Shown piece by piece: positions 31,782 through 42,800 of a stretch of DNA of 64,000 bases. Where the stretch lies: assembly GCA_036924285.1 (NCBI GenBank), contig JAYKYS010000005.1, positions 5,332,001 through 5,396,000 on the forward strand. Direction: 5' to 3'. Made by a program: the position numbers and the translations under genes. Within the stretch, counting starts at the first letter, position 1, and every line of letters starts with the position of its first letter. The notes below the pieces were generated by a model. That model made no database searches. It worked only from the letters and a program-made list of their open reading frames with translations, and had not been told where the DNA came from. Source of the DNA: Asterella californica. Lineage: Eukaryota; Streptophyta; Marchantiopsida; Marchantiales; Aytoniaceae.

Positions 31782-34475
31782 GCAAACATATTTATATATC
31801 ACTGTTCCACTGAAAACCGTGTCACTTGACCACCAGAAACTGTCTAACAACAAACCTGCGTATCTAAGACATTCACAATCTGAGAACTACGTTCACCAAC
31901 ACCTTTTACTGCTGCGTCTTCTCGGTCAGTGTCCATCATCCAGGTCTCTACACATCTAGATTCAGTTTGATTGACAAATACACTTCAGTACATATTTCTT
32001 CCGCAGTGCTGAACGATGAAAATCACCTCAAACCTATCCCTCAAAGCCTTGATATCTTCATCCAACACAAAATACGGAAAACCAGGATTCTGGCAAGCAG
32101 TCCTCACCCATTGTATGTTATTGTTCTTCCCGGAACATCTGTAGAGTGACAACTGCGGATGGAGAGTGACGAGAAAGCTTTTCATGTCGCCGTAAAAGTC
32201 ACTGTGTCTCTCCCACGGTTGACTGGCATAACCACCGAAAACATTCCCTTGTTTGTCCTTGACTACTAGGATAGACGGAACTCGTGCGGCTCTGTCAGTA
32301 CATTCCCTTTTCCAGATTAACAGCTGCTCAATTGTTTTGCCCCAAAAGGTGACCAGTCAGCAAACTGCATGGCCCTTTTCTACACTTTCAAGAAAGATAA
32401 GAGGAGTGGTCAAGCCGCTACTCACGAGATGAGACCCAAGAAAGTGTTGAAGCTGAGTCCGTTTACATTGCTATGATACAAAAGGACCCACTCCTGTGTT
32501 TCATGCTGTTGGAGTGGTCCAGCAATGTGCCATGCATACTCTTTTCTCAAAAGTGTACTTTGTTCTGTGCCTTCAGGAACCAGCAAGGTAGGTACCTGTC
32601 TACCAACAATAACTGCACCGCCAGTCAACCGTCAATAGCTGTGACCTCCTATTTTCTTGGTTTCTGTTGACAAATATATTGTGCCACTCGCTCACTAATT
32701 ATTGATGTACTCTGCAGTAATGGCTAGTCCTCTGCATTATAAAATTATGGCCATTTCATACATTACTAAAGCCAAGGGTACTAGAGAAAGGTTGGTGTGA
32801 TATATCTCACCTTCATTTGCATGCGGAGCTTTTAAAAGAGAGCCTAGAAACTTCTTGATAGCTGGTATCCGTTCCAACCACTTCTTAAAATCTTCTAATA
32901 CCATACATTCCTCTTCTCCTTCACTTTCTGGCTGCAAAGAAAAATCAGCTGCATCCAAAAAGGCTCGTAAGATATACTCAGGCAGGCCTGCATCCACTAC
33001 TGCATCACTTGGGCCGAGCACAGTCGCCAGTATAGATATAATGACAGCTTCCACCTCTGTTCTGAATACAGAGACACCAACAAGATTGTTGCATCATAGA
33101 GAAGTACAAACGAGGTTTTGTGAGACCAGGGAACAGAATGACACTACGAGACACAAACACAAACGCAGCTCCCACTCGGTCGCATGACGATCCTTGTAGA
33201 CCTATAATGTACTGAACTAACTCAGTCCTCCAGTTGCTGTCAATCTTATCAAAATCCCTTTGTGGAAAATCTTCAATCCCGTCTACCAGGGCCCATATCT
33301 ATTGTCACGTCCTACGGAGATGCAAGGTAATGAAGGACTGAACAATATATCAATAATCGTACTAGGTGGTACTCCTGCATGTGTTGACATGTATCTGACC
33401 TTTGCACCTTGCCATCCCCGGTCAAATCCATGAGTTGAAAGGTGAACTCCTCAATTTCACTGGGCCCACCTTTCTCATATTTCGCCTGCATAAGAAATTA
33501 TGCTACGCAATCACCTTCGTGCGATTCGGCAAAGTACAAGAAACAGCTGAGGAGAACGTAGTTGTCGAGACCTCCAAGAGGGTCAGATTAGGAGCTGAGA
33601 CTCACCTTGGCTATCACCAGATCTTCGAAGTACATGCATTGGTCCTTGCGCATTTGTGTTACAACGTCAAACAAACGATTCCCCAGAGCTCCATGAATTC
33701 CAAAATAAACCTGCAATTACCGGCAATTATTAATCGAGAAACAATAACGCCGGGTTGGCATCTCCTGCTCTTGTAATCGGGAAAGAAAAAGAAAGTCCGG
33801 AAAAGAAAAAGAGAGCTGCTTGTGGATATTGAAGTACTTGAATATCCCTCTTCACCCGCACTCAGATATCTGCTACTGAGAGACAGATTGGTGAAGCAGT
33901 CTTTACTTGCCTAAAGAAACGGACAATCAGTTGAAGCCTCTGAAATCTACTTACAGGTAGGCAGAGTCCAGCTGCTATCTCAAGGATGTCTAATACGCAA
34001 CGGGAAAATACCTGAAATACAGAAGCACTAATGAATTTTCCCTCACTCCTAGACTGCATAGCCAGAGAGACACAAAGCTTCTCCAAATTCTGCAAGCCTG
34101 TTTGATGGAACCTCCTGCATTTTAGATCACATGAAGAATTGTCAAAATCGATTTCCGTAAATTCCCGTACTCATGGCCAGGTAGCTAGAGGTTAGGAAAT
34201 GCGGTTCAAGAACCTGGTAACGCAGCCAGAAGATTCGTATTCCAATGGCAAACCCAACGCAATTCTCACCAAATTTGAAAGAGACCCGAACAACGGTAAT
34301 AAATTTATTCAGTCACATATCGCATCAGGAAACCAACGAATATATTTGGACAACATCTGCCGAGGACCAAGCTGGTGGATGTAAACCAGCGATTAGTTTC
34401 ACGAGCAATAAGTTCGTACTTGGAGGCTTCTTCAAATTCAGGGGTCCTTCTCGAATGATCCGGAGAATTGCCCAT
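31387..34475 (-). CDS. TLDc-domain protein with an EF-hand
   Basis: Eight exons (34475-34420, 34114-34012, 33710-33606, 33485-33400, 33061-32811, 32612-32426, 32291-32108, 31704-31387) join in phase to give 429 aa. TLDc proteins are linked in eukaryotes to oxidative-stress protection and V-ATPase regulation; the plant members are little studied. The N-terminal half holds a helical segment (YFGIHGALGNRLFD) and a canonical EF-hand loop (residues about 108-119, DLTGDGKVQRTE) split by intron 4. The C-terminal half is the TLDc fold: SLLYHS-like VLLYHSNVNGLSFNTFLG, then GNVFGGYASQPWERHSDFYG and GIGFGGQIHHFGLFLSASFD. I chose the ATG at 34475 because it has a strong context (gcgATGG) and gives MGNSPDHS, like plant relatives starting with MG. 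A possible N-myristoylation glycine results. An in-frame ATG at 34541 would add 22 residues. Confidence 0.92.
31751..31782. repeat. (AC)n microsatellite in a TLDc gene intron
   Basis: About fourteen AC units follow a short ta tract, within the last intron of the TLDc gene. Confidence 0.9.
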
Positions 34476-35116
34476 CGCGCTCTTCTGCCGACAGCAAGCG
34501 TTGCGTTCCACGTTGATGATCCCTATCAAACCATCGCTCATACCAACTCGAGAGAAACTGTGAACGAGTCAACTCGCACTGCACGCTTCTGGAGCAAAAT
34601 CAGGAGCGGCATACCTCGGGCACGCCAGTCCGAAACTGAAGAAGAAACTCTTTACTCGCAATCTTTCTGCGTTCTTGCTCGTGGAGCTCCTCGCAAGACG
34701 TTCTCTCCGAAAATGAACTGGAGGACACTTCGGGCACTAACTTCGGTACAAAACTTGTAGCTCCACTAGAACCGGAGTCCGGACACGACAACACGAGACG
34801 TTTGGGCAAACTGAGAAATTTACTCTCTCTGACTCGAAGGAGAGTGATCCATTCGCTCTCGAATCGATACGCGCCAAGTGGAAGGGGAAAAAGTGGAAGT
34901 GACAACGCAAAAGCCGGTGACTCTTCGAGAGTCTTGGAGCCGTGGTACCTAATTTTTTAGCGCACCTTATTGCCATGTAGTTTTCTGTCCGGGCTGGCTG
35001 AATTCTTTTGTATAGTGCTGTACATCCATAACGAGCTGACGAGGCAAGTGGGAGGACACTATCGCAGTGCAGTTGAATAGGGATTTGGTCGATAAGGGAA
35101 GAGAAATGCCAGCATG

Positions 35117-35250
35117 TAGGAGTCGGCCCCGGTTCAGTCCCCAAACCGGACCGCACCGTTTTCTGAGGTTCCGTTAAAATTGGTTTGGTTTGGTTTAGAA
35201 TATATCAAGTGGTTTGGTTTATATCATCATAAATAATTTTAGTTTTCACA
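35117..35250 (+). repeat. Possible hAT terminal sequence (one end only)
   Basis: taggagtcggccccggttc followed by cccaaaccgg and then repeated ggtttggttt blocks resembles the left end of the hAT element at 57995 (tagtcctcggtctcggttcg, aaaccgg, then aaccgaa blocks). No matching right end was found nearby. It may be a truncated element or MITE end. Confidence 0.45.
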
Positions 35251-35441
35251 AAAATATATTTATATGGTTCAGCGTCCAAAGCAAATGGTCCTTAAGTGGT
35301 TCGATTCTATAGTCTCAAAAGTAAAAATAATTCAATTTGACGATAATTATTTTTAATCATAAAATATATAAACAACAGACTTCTATAAAATATAAAATTA
35401 TAATCATGTATTTGTGTTATAACGAACAAAATTACCAATTT

Positions 35442-36064
35442 GATGATAAAAGTTAATTAATAAGCGTTGAATGCCACATTATTTGATATGTACTGCAACT
35501 TCAACTTCAGACAGAAGTATACTTTACTGACAGGTCGTTGTAACCAGATTTGCAATTTTTCTATGTTTCCAACTGTACACGACAGAGACTAAGGAGACAT
35601 ATCTCTACTCATCCCGCACCTGTAAGCCGTAAGCATCTAGGCTGGAGCATCACGTTTGCTACGTTGGGGCTTTAGGCTCCTCCAAAAGTCCTGTCCGGGT
35701 AGGCCGAGATGCCCAGATGGCCCTTCTAAGATTTGACCATCTTATCCTGGAGTCATATTGCCAGTCTTACCTTTGTGGCTTTTTCTCTTTGTTTCTATAT
35801 ATTGGTGGGGTCCCCGTCCCGTGTATTCACGACAATTGAACCATTCAATCAAACGGTGAAGCGCTTCCATTTTGGGGGTGCGCATCTTGCCGTTGACGCG
35901 CATCACTACTTTGAATACTGCTGGGTGCACCCGATCCATCTGCCTAAATGGTACTAATACAGAGACCTCGTAAAAAACAATCCAAGTTCGTTACACTATG
36001 AAGATTTCTGTGTGTCTCTGCTTGGCCAAGCCATAAATGATGATAAAAGTTAATTAATAAGCGT
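35442..36064. repeat. Direct-repeat block; parts duplicated at 38977-39175
   Basis: A 26-27-bp sequence beginning gatgataaaagttaattaat occurs at 35442-35467 and 36038-36064. Segment A (about 35470-35621, containing gtactgcaacttc and cgacagagactaaggag) and segment B (35988-36033, cgttacactatgaag) are separated here by about 365 bp. They are contiguous in the second copy at 38977-39175, which therefore records either the sequence before an insertion or a later deletion. Confidence 0.75.
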
Positions 36065-36250
36065 TTTGCTACACAGAGGGGAAAAGCGTGGATTTTTCTC
36101 TGGGACGTGCGAGAACTCAGAAGCGGTGGAGGGAAAAAATGATACCTCAAAGACTGTACAATGTGGACACGGTTCTCTGCAGCATCTCAATGGTCATTAT
36201 CGTCTTTTCTGTCTCCACGAGATGTTCCGCTGTAACATCATTCTCTTTTG

Positions 36251-38976
36251 ACATAGCTATAATAACATTGCACATAAAGGAAAGACGAAGATGCAAGAAA
36301 GAGTTCAGAGTACCAGGTGAGTTGTTCCTTGTGTAGTAAGTTGTCAGCAAACAGTAAGGAAGCAGCACAATGTCCAACGGAATCCATTCAGTGTTCCTCA
36401 TTATACCGAATGTAGAACAAGCGCTAAGAGAGTGATGGGCTCGTCAAACGCTATATTTCTAGAAGCAAAGCAGACGAAGAAAACCACACGTAGCACAAAA
36501 TGATAGAGATTAAAACCACAAAGACGACAAGACAGCGAGTCTGTTGTCCTCTGCGTGTAACGTTAGATAACACGAGAAGCAAAAGCTCCCTTGGCAGACA
36601 AAGCAACTCTCGTGATAATTTCTTTCTTTCGGAGTGACTTGCCGTCACTATGGTGCCGTCTCTCGAAGAAACAAGAACCAAAGCAGCTCGCATCCACGAT
36701 AGCAACCGTGACAATTCTCTATCCTCTTCTAAGCAACACTGCCATTTTCGATGCATTTTCGCTCCGTCTCCACAAGAAAGAGCAGGCAAAGATGCTCTCG
36801 TGGAACGAAAGCAACCATGGCAATTCCCTTCTGATGACACGGCAGACAATGGCAACGCGATGTAATAGTGGGTGTCAAAGTTAAGAGAAAATATTCCGAA
36901 TGAAAAACAAAAAACCAGAACTTTTCGATGTATTAACTTTCCACTGAATCGCGGTTCATTGTGGTTTACCCTTCAACTAAGAGTAGAATCTCTTCATTGA
37001 GAATATTTTTTACCTCTGTCACCTGCAATCATTACTCCGACGACTAGATTCTTTTACATCAAAACAAACAGACGAAGCGAATGAAAACTCAATAAAAATA
37101 CGCTCGCTGTGTCTTTTAAAAGACGTCCACGATGTTTTCCTACAGGCACCTCCGAAAGTGCCTACAGGTCCAACCGAAATCTTCCGAAAAGATTATAACT
37201 TTGACACCCCTAATTGAACACCGGCTAAGGTCAGACCGAAATCGTAATTATTTTCAACGGATGCAAATCTTCCGAAAAGATTCTAAAGTTGACACCTCCT
37301 CCTAATACGAAAAGCAAAATCTTTCTCCGCAGACAAAAAAAAACTCCCGTGGAAAGAAAGCAGCTGCCACAGCTTCTTTTGCAATGACTGACCGTGATTG
37401 TGCTGCTGTCTCCCCAAAGAAAGAAGAAGCAAAGCAAGCCAAGCCGCAACAATTCCCTATCCTCTTCTAAGCAGCGCTGCGGTTCTCGTTCCGTCTCACC
37501 AAGAAAGAGCAGGGGTACCAACCGCGCCAATTCCCTTCTAAGCTACTTTCCCTCTCGTCTCCTCTTCCCATATTGGCCTTTCAGTCTAAAATAAACTGCC
37601 AAAGCGTACATCCGGCCGGGGAGGGGAAGAAGACAAACAGATTCTCAGGGAAAAAATATTCTAACTTCTCATTGGTGCTTTTTCTCTTCACACGTATCTT
37701 CGTACATGACTGTATTTTGTCTGTCGGAAAACTGAATATCAAGTCAGAAGAGAACTGAACATATCTGTAGACAAGTCTTCCAGATATTTTTGATAACTGT
37801 GCCAGGAGACCAGAAGAACACTATCTTTACAGGCATGTATGTTAGCAAAGTGAAAACTGTGTTGGTTAACAAGGTCCCCGTCCGGAATTCAAGTCCGAGA
37901 AAAAACACTGAAAAGAACTAATTGAAGAGATTATTTATATAATGTATCATTTCGTGAAAGATTTAAAAAATTTATAGAATATTGATATGCTCTTAAATTA
38001 TTTTCAGATAAAATTTTATTCGTTCTGAATTATAATATTACATCTTCGGAAATTAATGCGCACTCTAGTACATGAACTAGAACGAGTATGTGTGAATCTG
38101 CTACAGTTGCGGTTCCTGCCGAGGAGCGGAAATAAGTGTAAATATACATCTCTGAATTCTGGGTACTTTTGTTCGTTTAATGTTATACAGAAAATATATA
38201 AATGTTGTGAGAAATATTAAAATTAAATTTTTTTATAAACATTATATGTTAGTCCATGTTTAGAAACACGCAGAAGCCAGGAGAAAACCAATAAGTAATG
38301 TTTCAACTCTCACGCTTCTGAAGGTACAAGACCGGAGAATTTTCCTCACAGTTATATTAATGAGACGTCTCTTTATGAATTAAATGATTATTCCTACTCT
38401 TCCGAGTTTATGCAGGCTTTCCTACCTATGAGTGAATAAGCAAGGAATCTATACATACAGTCTAATATGCTCCGAAGCTGCAAGATTTGGCTAAATTTTA
38501 GAATTTTAAAAAGAAGCAACAACTCGAACCGAACGTCTCATGCACACCTGCCTATTGAGCCGCCACCGCCTATCATAAACACGTATTCTCCGGTTGTTCA
38601 CTTCTATGAAATAAAATTATCAGAATTAACCTATTCACTATAGCTTCATGAACTGCGAAATTTAACCATTATACAGAAAATGATTATACAAAAATTGATT
38701 ATGGTGATTACTTTTTCCTCTCAATTTAAAATAATCTATGAAATAAAGTTATCAAAATAAAACAATTCCACTCTATGAAATAAAGTTGTCAAATTAAAAC
38801 AATTAGTTATGAATCACTCTAACCAAACTACTGTCCTTAGTATTAACAGAGAAATGTTAAGCTGAAGAATTCAAGGTTTCTTGGAGCAGAACAGAATCTT
38901 TTCTCAATAAACATCACGGGAAAGAAAGAATATTCCTTTCATGCTTTTATACCCCTACGGGATATAAAAGCGGTTT
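36251..38976. other. Gene-poor stretch with a larger direct duplication
   Basis: 36570-36860 and 37310-37560 are diverged copies of each other (both hold tatcctcttctaagca, caagaaagagcagg and caattcccttct). 37190-37215 and 37266-37290 share aaatcttccgaaaagatt. No recognisable gene is present. The short open frames are not conserved between the copies, which argues against coding function. Confidence 0.55.
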
Positions 38977-39175
38977 AATGCCACATTATTTGATATGTAC
39001 TGCAACTTCTACTTCAGAAGTATACTTTACTGACAGGTCGTTGTAACCAGATTTACAATTTTTCTATGTTTCCAACTGTACACGACAGAGACTAAGGAGA
39101 CATATCTCTACTCATCCCGCACCTCTGTTTCGTTACACTATGAAGATTTCTGTGTGTCTCTGCTTGGCCAAGCCG
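38977..39175. repeat. Second copy of the 35.5-kb segment, with A and B contiguous
   Basis: It is nearly identical to 35470-35621 followed directly by 35988-36033. The A-B junction reads atcccgcacctctgtttcg. Confidence 0.85.
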
Positions 39176-39831
39176 TAAACTACAGGAGTAAAGCTTCTCG
39201 TCATCCTGCAGCTTTTACGTTGTGTGCGCATTTCTTGCACTTCCATACTCAGAGATAAACAATCTATACCAATGTTTATAGACTTATATAGAGCACGTCC
39301 TTTCTCGTATTTCAAATACTCGGCTTTCGCGAGACATATAAGCCATTGGAATAGGCAATTAGCCATCAGGCACAGATATACTACTTCTTGCTACATGACG
39401 TGAATGCCGCTAATGCTTCTATAATTCCTTATCGTCCACCGTTCCGGACATACAATTAAAGGTCTGCTTCTTCCTCACAGGTGTTAGACCGCCTTGCGTT
39501 CCTCTCTTCCCTCTTCAGGCGATTATTTAATATTCTTGACCCGTGAAAAATTCTCACGAATCTAAGTACTCCAAGACATCATCTACTACTCTAGGCACAC
39601 ACGCTACTACCTCAGCCTTTACAATTGAAGTCCTTCAGTGCTTACATCTTACTGTCAAGGATCTCCTGAACAGGAAGGCGAACCTTCCACAGTGTTCTCC
39701 GCCGTAAGACGGCCCACATTCATGAGTCGAGCACTCTCCGTCTAAGCGAGCGCCCAAACGCAACAAGCACCTAAATACCTAACTGAATGTACACCCGCCA
39801 AAACTCCAGATCCACAAAAGTCTCATCCACG
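39176..39831. other. Intergenic stretch and 3' region of SDH1
   Basis: There is no coding signal. The part nearest 39831 is presumably the SDH1 3' UTR. Confidence 0.5.
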
Positions 39832-42800
39832 CTAGTACACACGTGCCTTGGGAGGAAAGCTCTCAACCTCATCATCTAGAGTGTTCATGTGCACCGGTCG
39901 GTAGTCTAGCCGCACCTTACCATCTTCCCAAAATCTACAAGAATCAAAAGATTACAAAGTAAGTTGCAGCGAAGTTTGCTGATCTAACAACAACATACAG
40001 GTAAAGGAAAAGGTACTGTCACCCATGTAATGAACTTGGCTTCATCAAGATAGTCCATCCCAAACCCAATGTTTGATTCCACACACTCTAAACAGGTGGC
40101 AGCTAAATCTGATCAAGATATACGGGAACTCGTCCAACAATTCCTCCAGCTCTACTTGTCCTCGGGGTGTACCAGTATATATACTTACCCACAAGTATGT
40201 TTCATCCAGTTCACATCATCGCGAGTCTGTAAGCACACCAACAGACGCAAAAGATCAAGATGTTACGCTACCTACCAGCAGACAACTTGTCAAATACATC
40301 AAACTCAAAGGCGTAGCATATCAAACCTAGAATCATATAGTAGCTATCAACCAAACAATAATCACCTTAAAATCTTCCCGTGCGTGTGCACCGCGACTTT
40401 CTTTTCTAGCTTCGGCTGAATGCATGGTGATAACAGCGTTGATCAGTAGGTTCTCCAGTTCGATAGTTTCGGTCAAATCAGTGTTCCTGGTAAGGAAAAT
40501 ACAGGACTGATAAGTTTATCAACGAGGCTACTTCAAAAGGACTGCAGATCCCAAACTGCTAAGTCCAATATGCTTCACATACACAGACCAACGAGGATAA
40601 TCAAAGCGGAATCTAAACTCCGTGAATGATCAGTTATCTTACTGCGCATTAGAGATCAAAGGGACGCATCAAAACCGCATATAAGATCCCCGATATAATG
40701 GAAAAGGAACAGCTAACCCATAACTTCGTGGTACTTCTGATAGTTCAAAAGCTAGATAACAGACAACTCGAAAACGAATTAAGTTAAAAGCATCACCATA
40801 CAAGACTTCTGTCTTTGATCTTGACTCGCTCAAACTGTTTCCACACGTCATCGATCAACTCTTTACCTGGCAAGAGCCCGAAAATATATAAGTCAAAAGT
40901 AATCCAAGCTACATATGCATAAAAAACAAAACTGGAAAGAAGGGGTGAGTACAGAGTCCCAAAGTAGGTGCTGGACCTATATGACAGGAAAGAAACGAAG
41001 GAGAAGGTCAAAAGACGATGTCCAGACAAATACCACTCACTAGTCTTCCTGGAACTAAGTCAGCAGATTAATTTCGTTAAAGGGTATCTGGATTGGACAG
41101 AAGAAGTACCTTCTTCGAGAGTCTCCTGAACTCGGAAAACTGCAGCATTACTTTGCATTACCCTCTGCATCTTGTCTCGGATATGAGAGGTAGAAAGATC
41201 ACCATTAGCATGTCTCAACTTATCCAACCACGCAATTGTGGCCTCCCCGGCACCCTTGGGCAAAGGGCGATGAGACTGCCCTGCATACGCAAATGAAGTA
41301 TGGAACAGGCTAAGATCAGATTAGTAACAGCCATGGATCAACACATAACATTCATCGTTCTCAGTCACGTGCCACTCTCGGACCATGTGAACAGCTGTCT
41401 TAAAATAGACAACAAGGCTATCGCCTAAACATGTGACGCCAGACACCTCGCCCAACAATAGTGAAAACGAATAAACCCGGATCAGAGAAAGCAGGCACAA
41501 ACCTGGCTTGTAAATCTCAGCGACCCTGTTGGCGCAGGCACGACCGAAAACAACGATATCCAGCAAAGAGTTCGCTCCAAGTCGGTTGGCCCCGTGAACA
41601 GACGCACAAGCAGCTTCCCCAGCAGCCATCAAACCAGGCACTATGTAGTCGGGATTACCATCTTTAATGGTCACGACCTGCACGAACGTCGCCAAAAATA
41701 TCGCCGTTAATCTACAGCTCCATGTAGCAACTATAATACTAATTTCGCGAAAGCATTAAACTCCAAACGGAGCGACAGTTATTCCTCTTGTAGCCTAACA
41801 AGAGAAAAGTACAACATCAAACTGATTTTGCACCAGAAAAGACAGGGAACAGCACCTCTCCGTGATAATTCGTGGGAATGCCACCCATGTTGTAATGAAC
41901 AGTGGGCAGGACAGGAATGGGTTCCTTGGTAACATCAACTCCTGCAAAAATGGCTGCGGTCTCGGAAATTCCTGGTAATCTCTCCTTAAGAACTTCTGGG
42001 GGCAGATGGTTCAGATGCAGGTAAATGTGATCCTTCATTGGGCCTGCAAAAGCCACCATTTGAGAGGTCACGTATCCGGCCATATACACTGATGGACATC
42101 GTTCCAATCCAAAAAACCCAAGCCAACTTCCATCAAATGGAGAACATGCGTCTTTCATCTTGGCTTCTAGGCCTAGAAGAGGTGAGGATAAGGCCCTTGG
42201 CCGAGGCCTCTCCGAACTAAAAGTAACCTGAACGCCAAACTAAGAAACCTGACACGCAGTCCTCTTGCTTATCATTCAAACACTTTGTACAAGTTAATAT
42301 TGTACAAGTGTAGTTCAAACATACCTACTCCACGACCTTCACGAATCTCCATGGTCATTGATCGGGAGACGACGTCACGTGACGCTAAATCTTTAGCTGT
42401 TGGAGCGTACCTCTCCATGAACCTTTCGCCCTCATTGTTACGAAGAATACCTCCTTCCCCTCGTGATCCTATTGCCATCCGGAAAAAGTCGTTACAATAC
42501 ACAGCCAAGAAAGAAGCAGAGAGCCAAGGACATCCTCCTATCAGAAATTTGGACGTCCAAATTTGACAAGTAGTAACAGACGTACCCTCTGTGATCAAAC
42601 AACCAGCACCATAGATACCAGTAGGGTGGAACTGTACAAATTCCAAGTCCTGCGGAAATCGAAGTTCTTCTCAGTGTTAGTCTCACCTGATAACAGAGCA
42701 CAACATCCACGCAAGCAGAATGGCATGCAGTCATCTGATCGGGGAAATTTCGACAAAAGATGTCCCTATATTCCAGAACTTAACACTAAAGACCAAACTA

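Noticed and set aside
33862..34095. Read-through frame beyond exon 2 of the TLDc gene
   Set aside because: A good GT donor follows SVFQ, and the next real exon (33710-33606) restores the expected YFGIHGALG sequence in phase.
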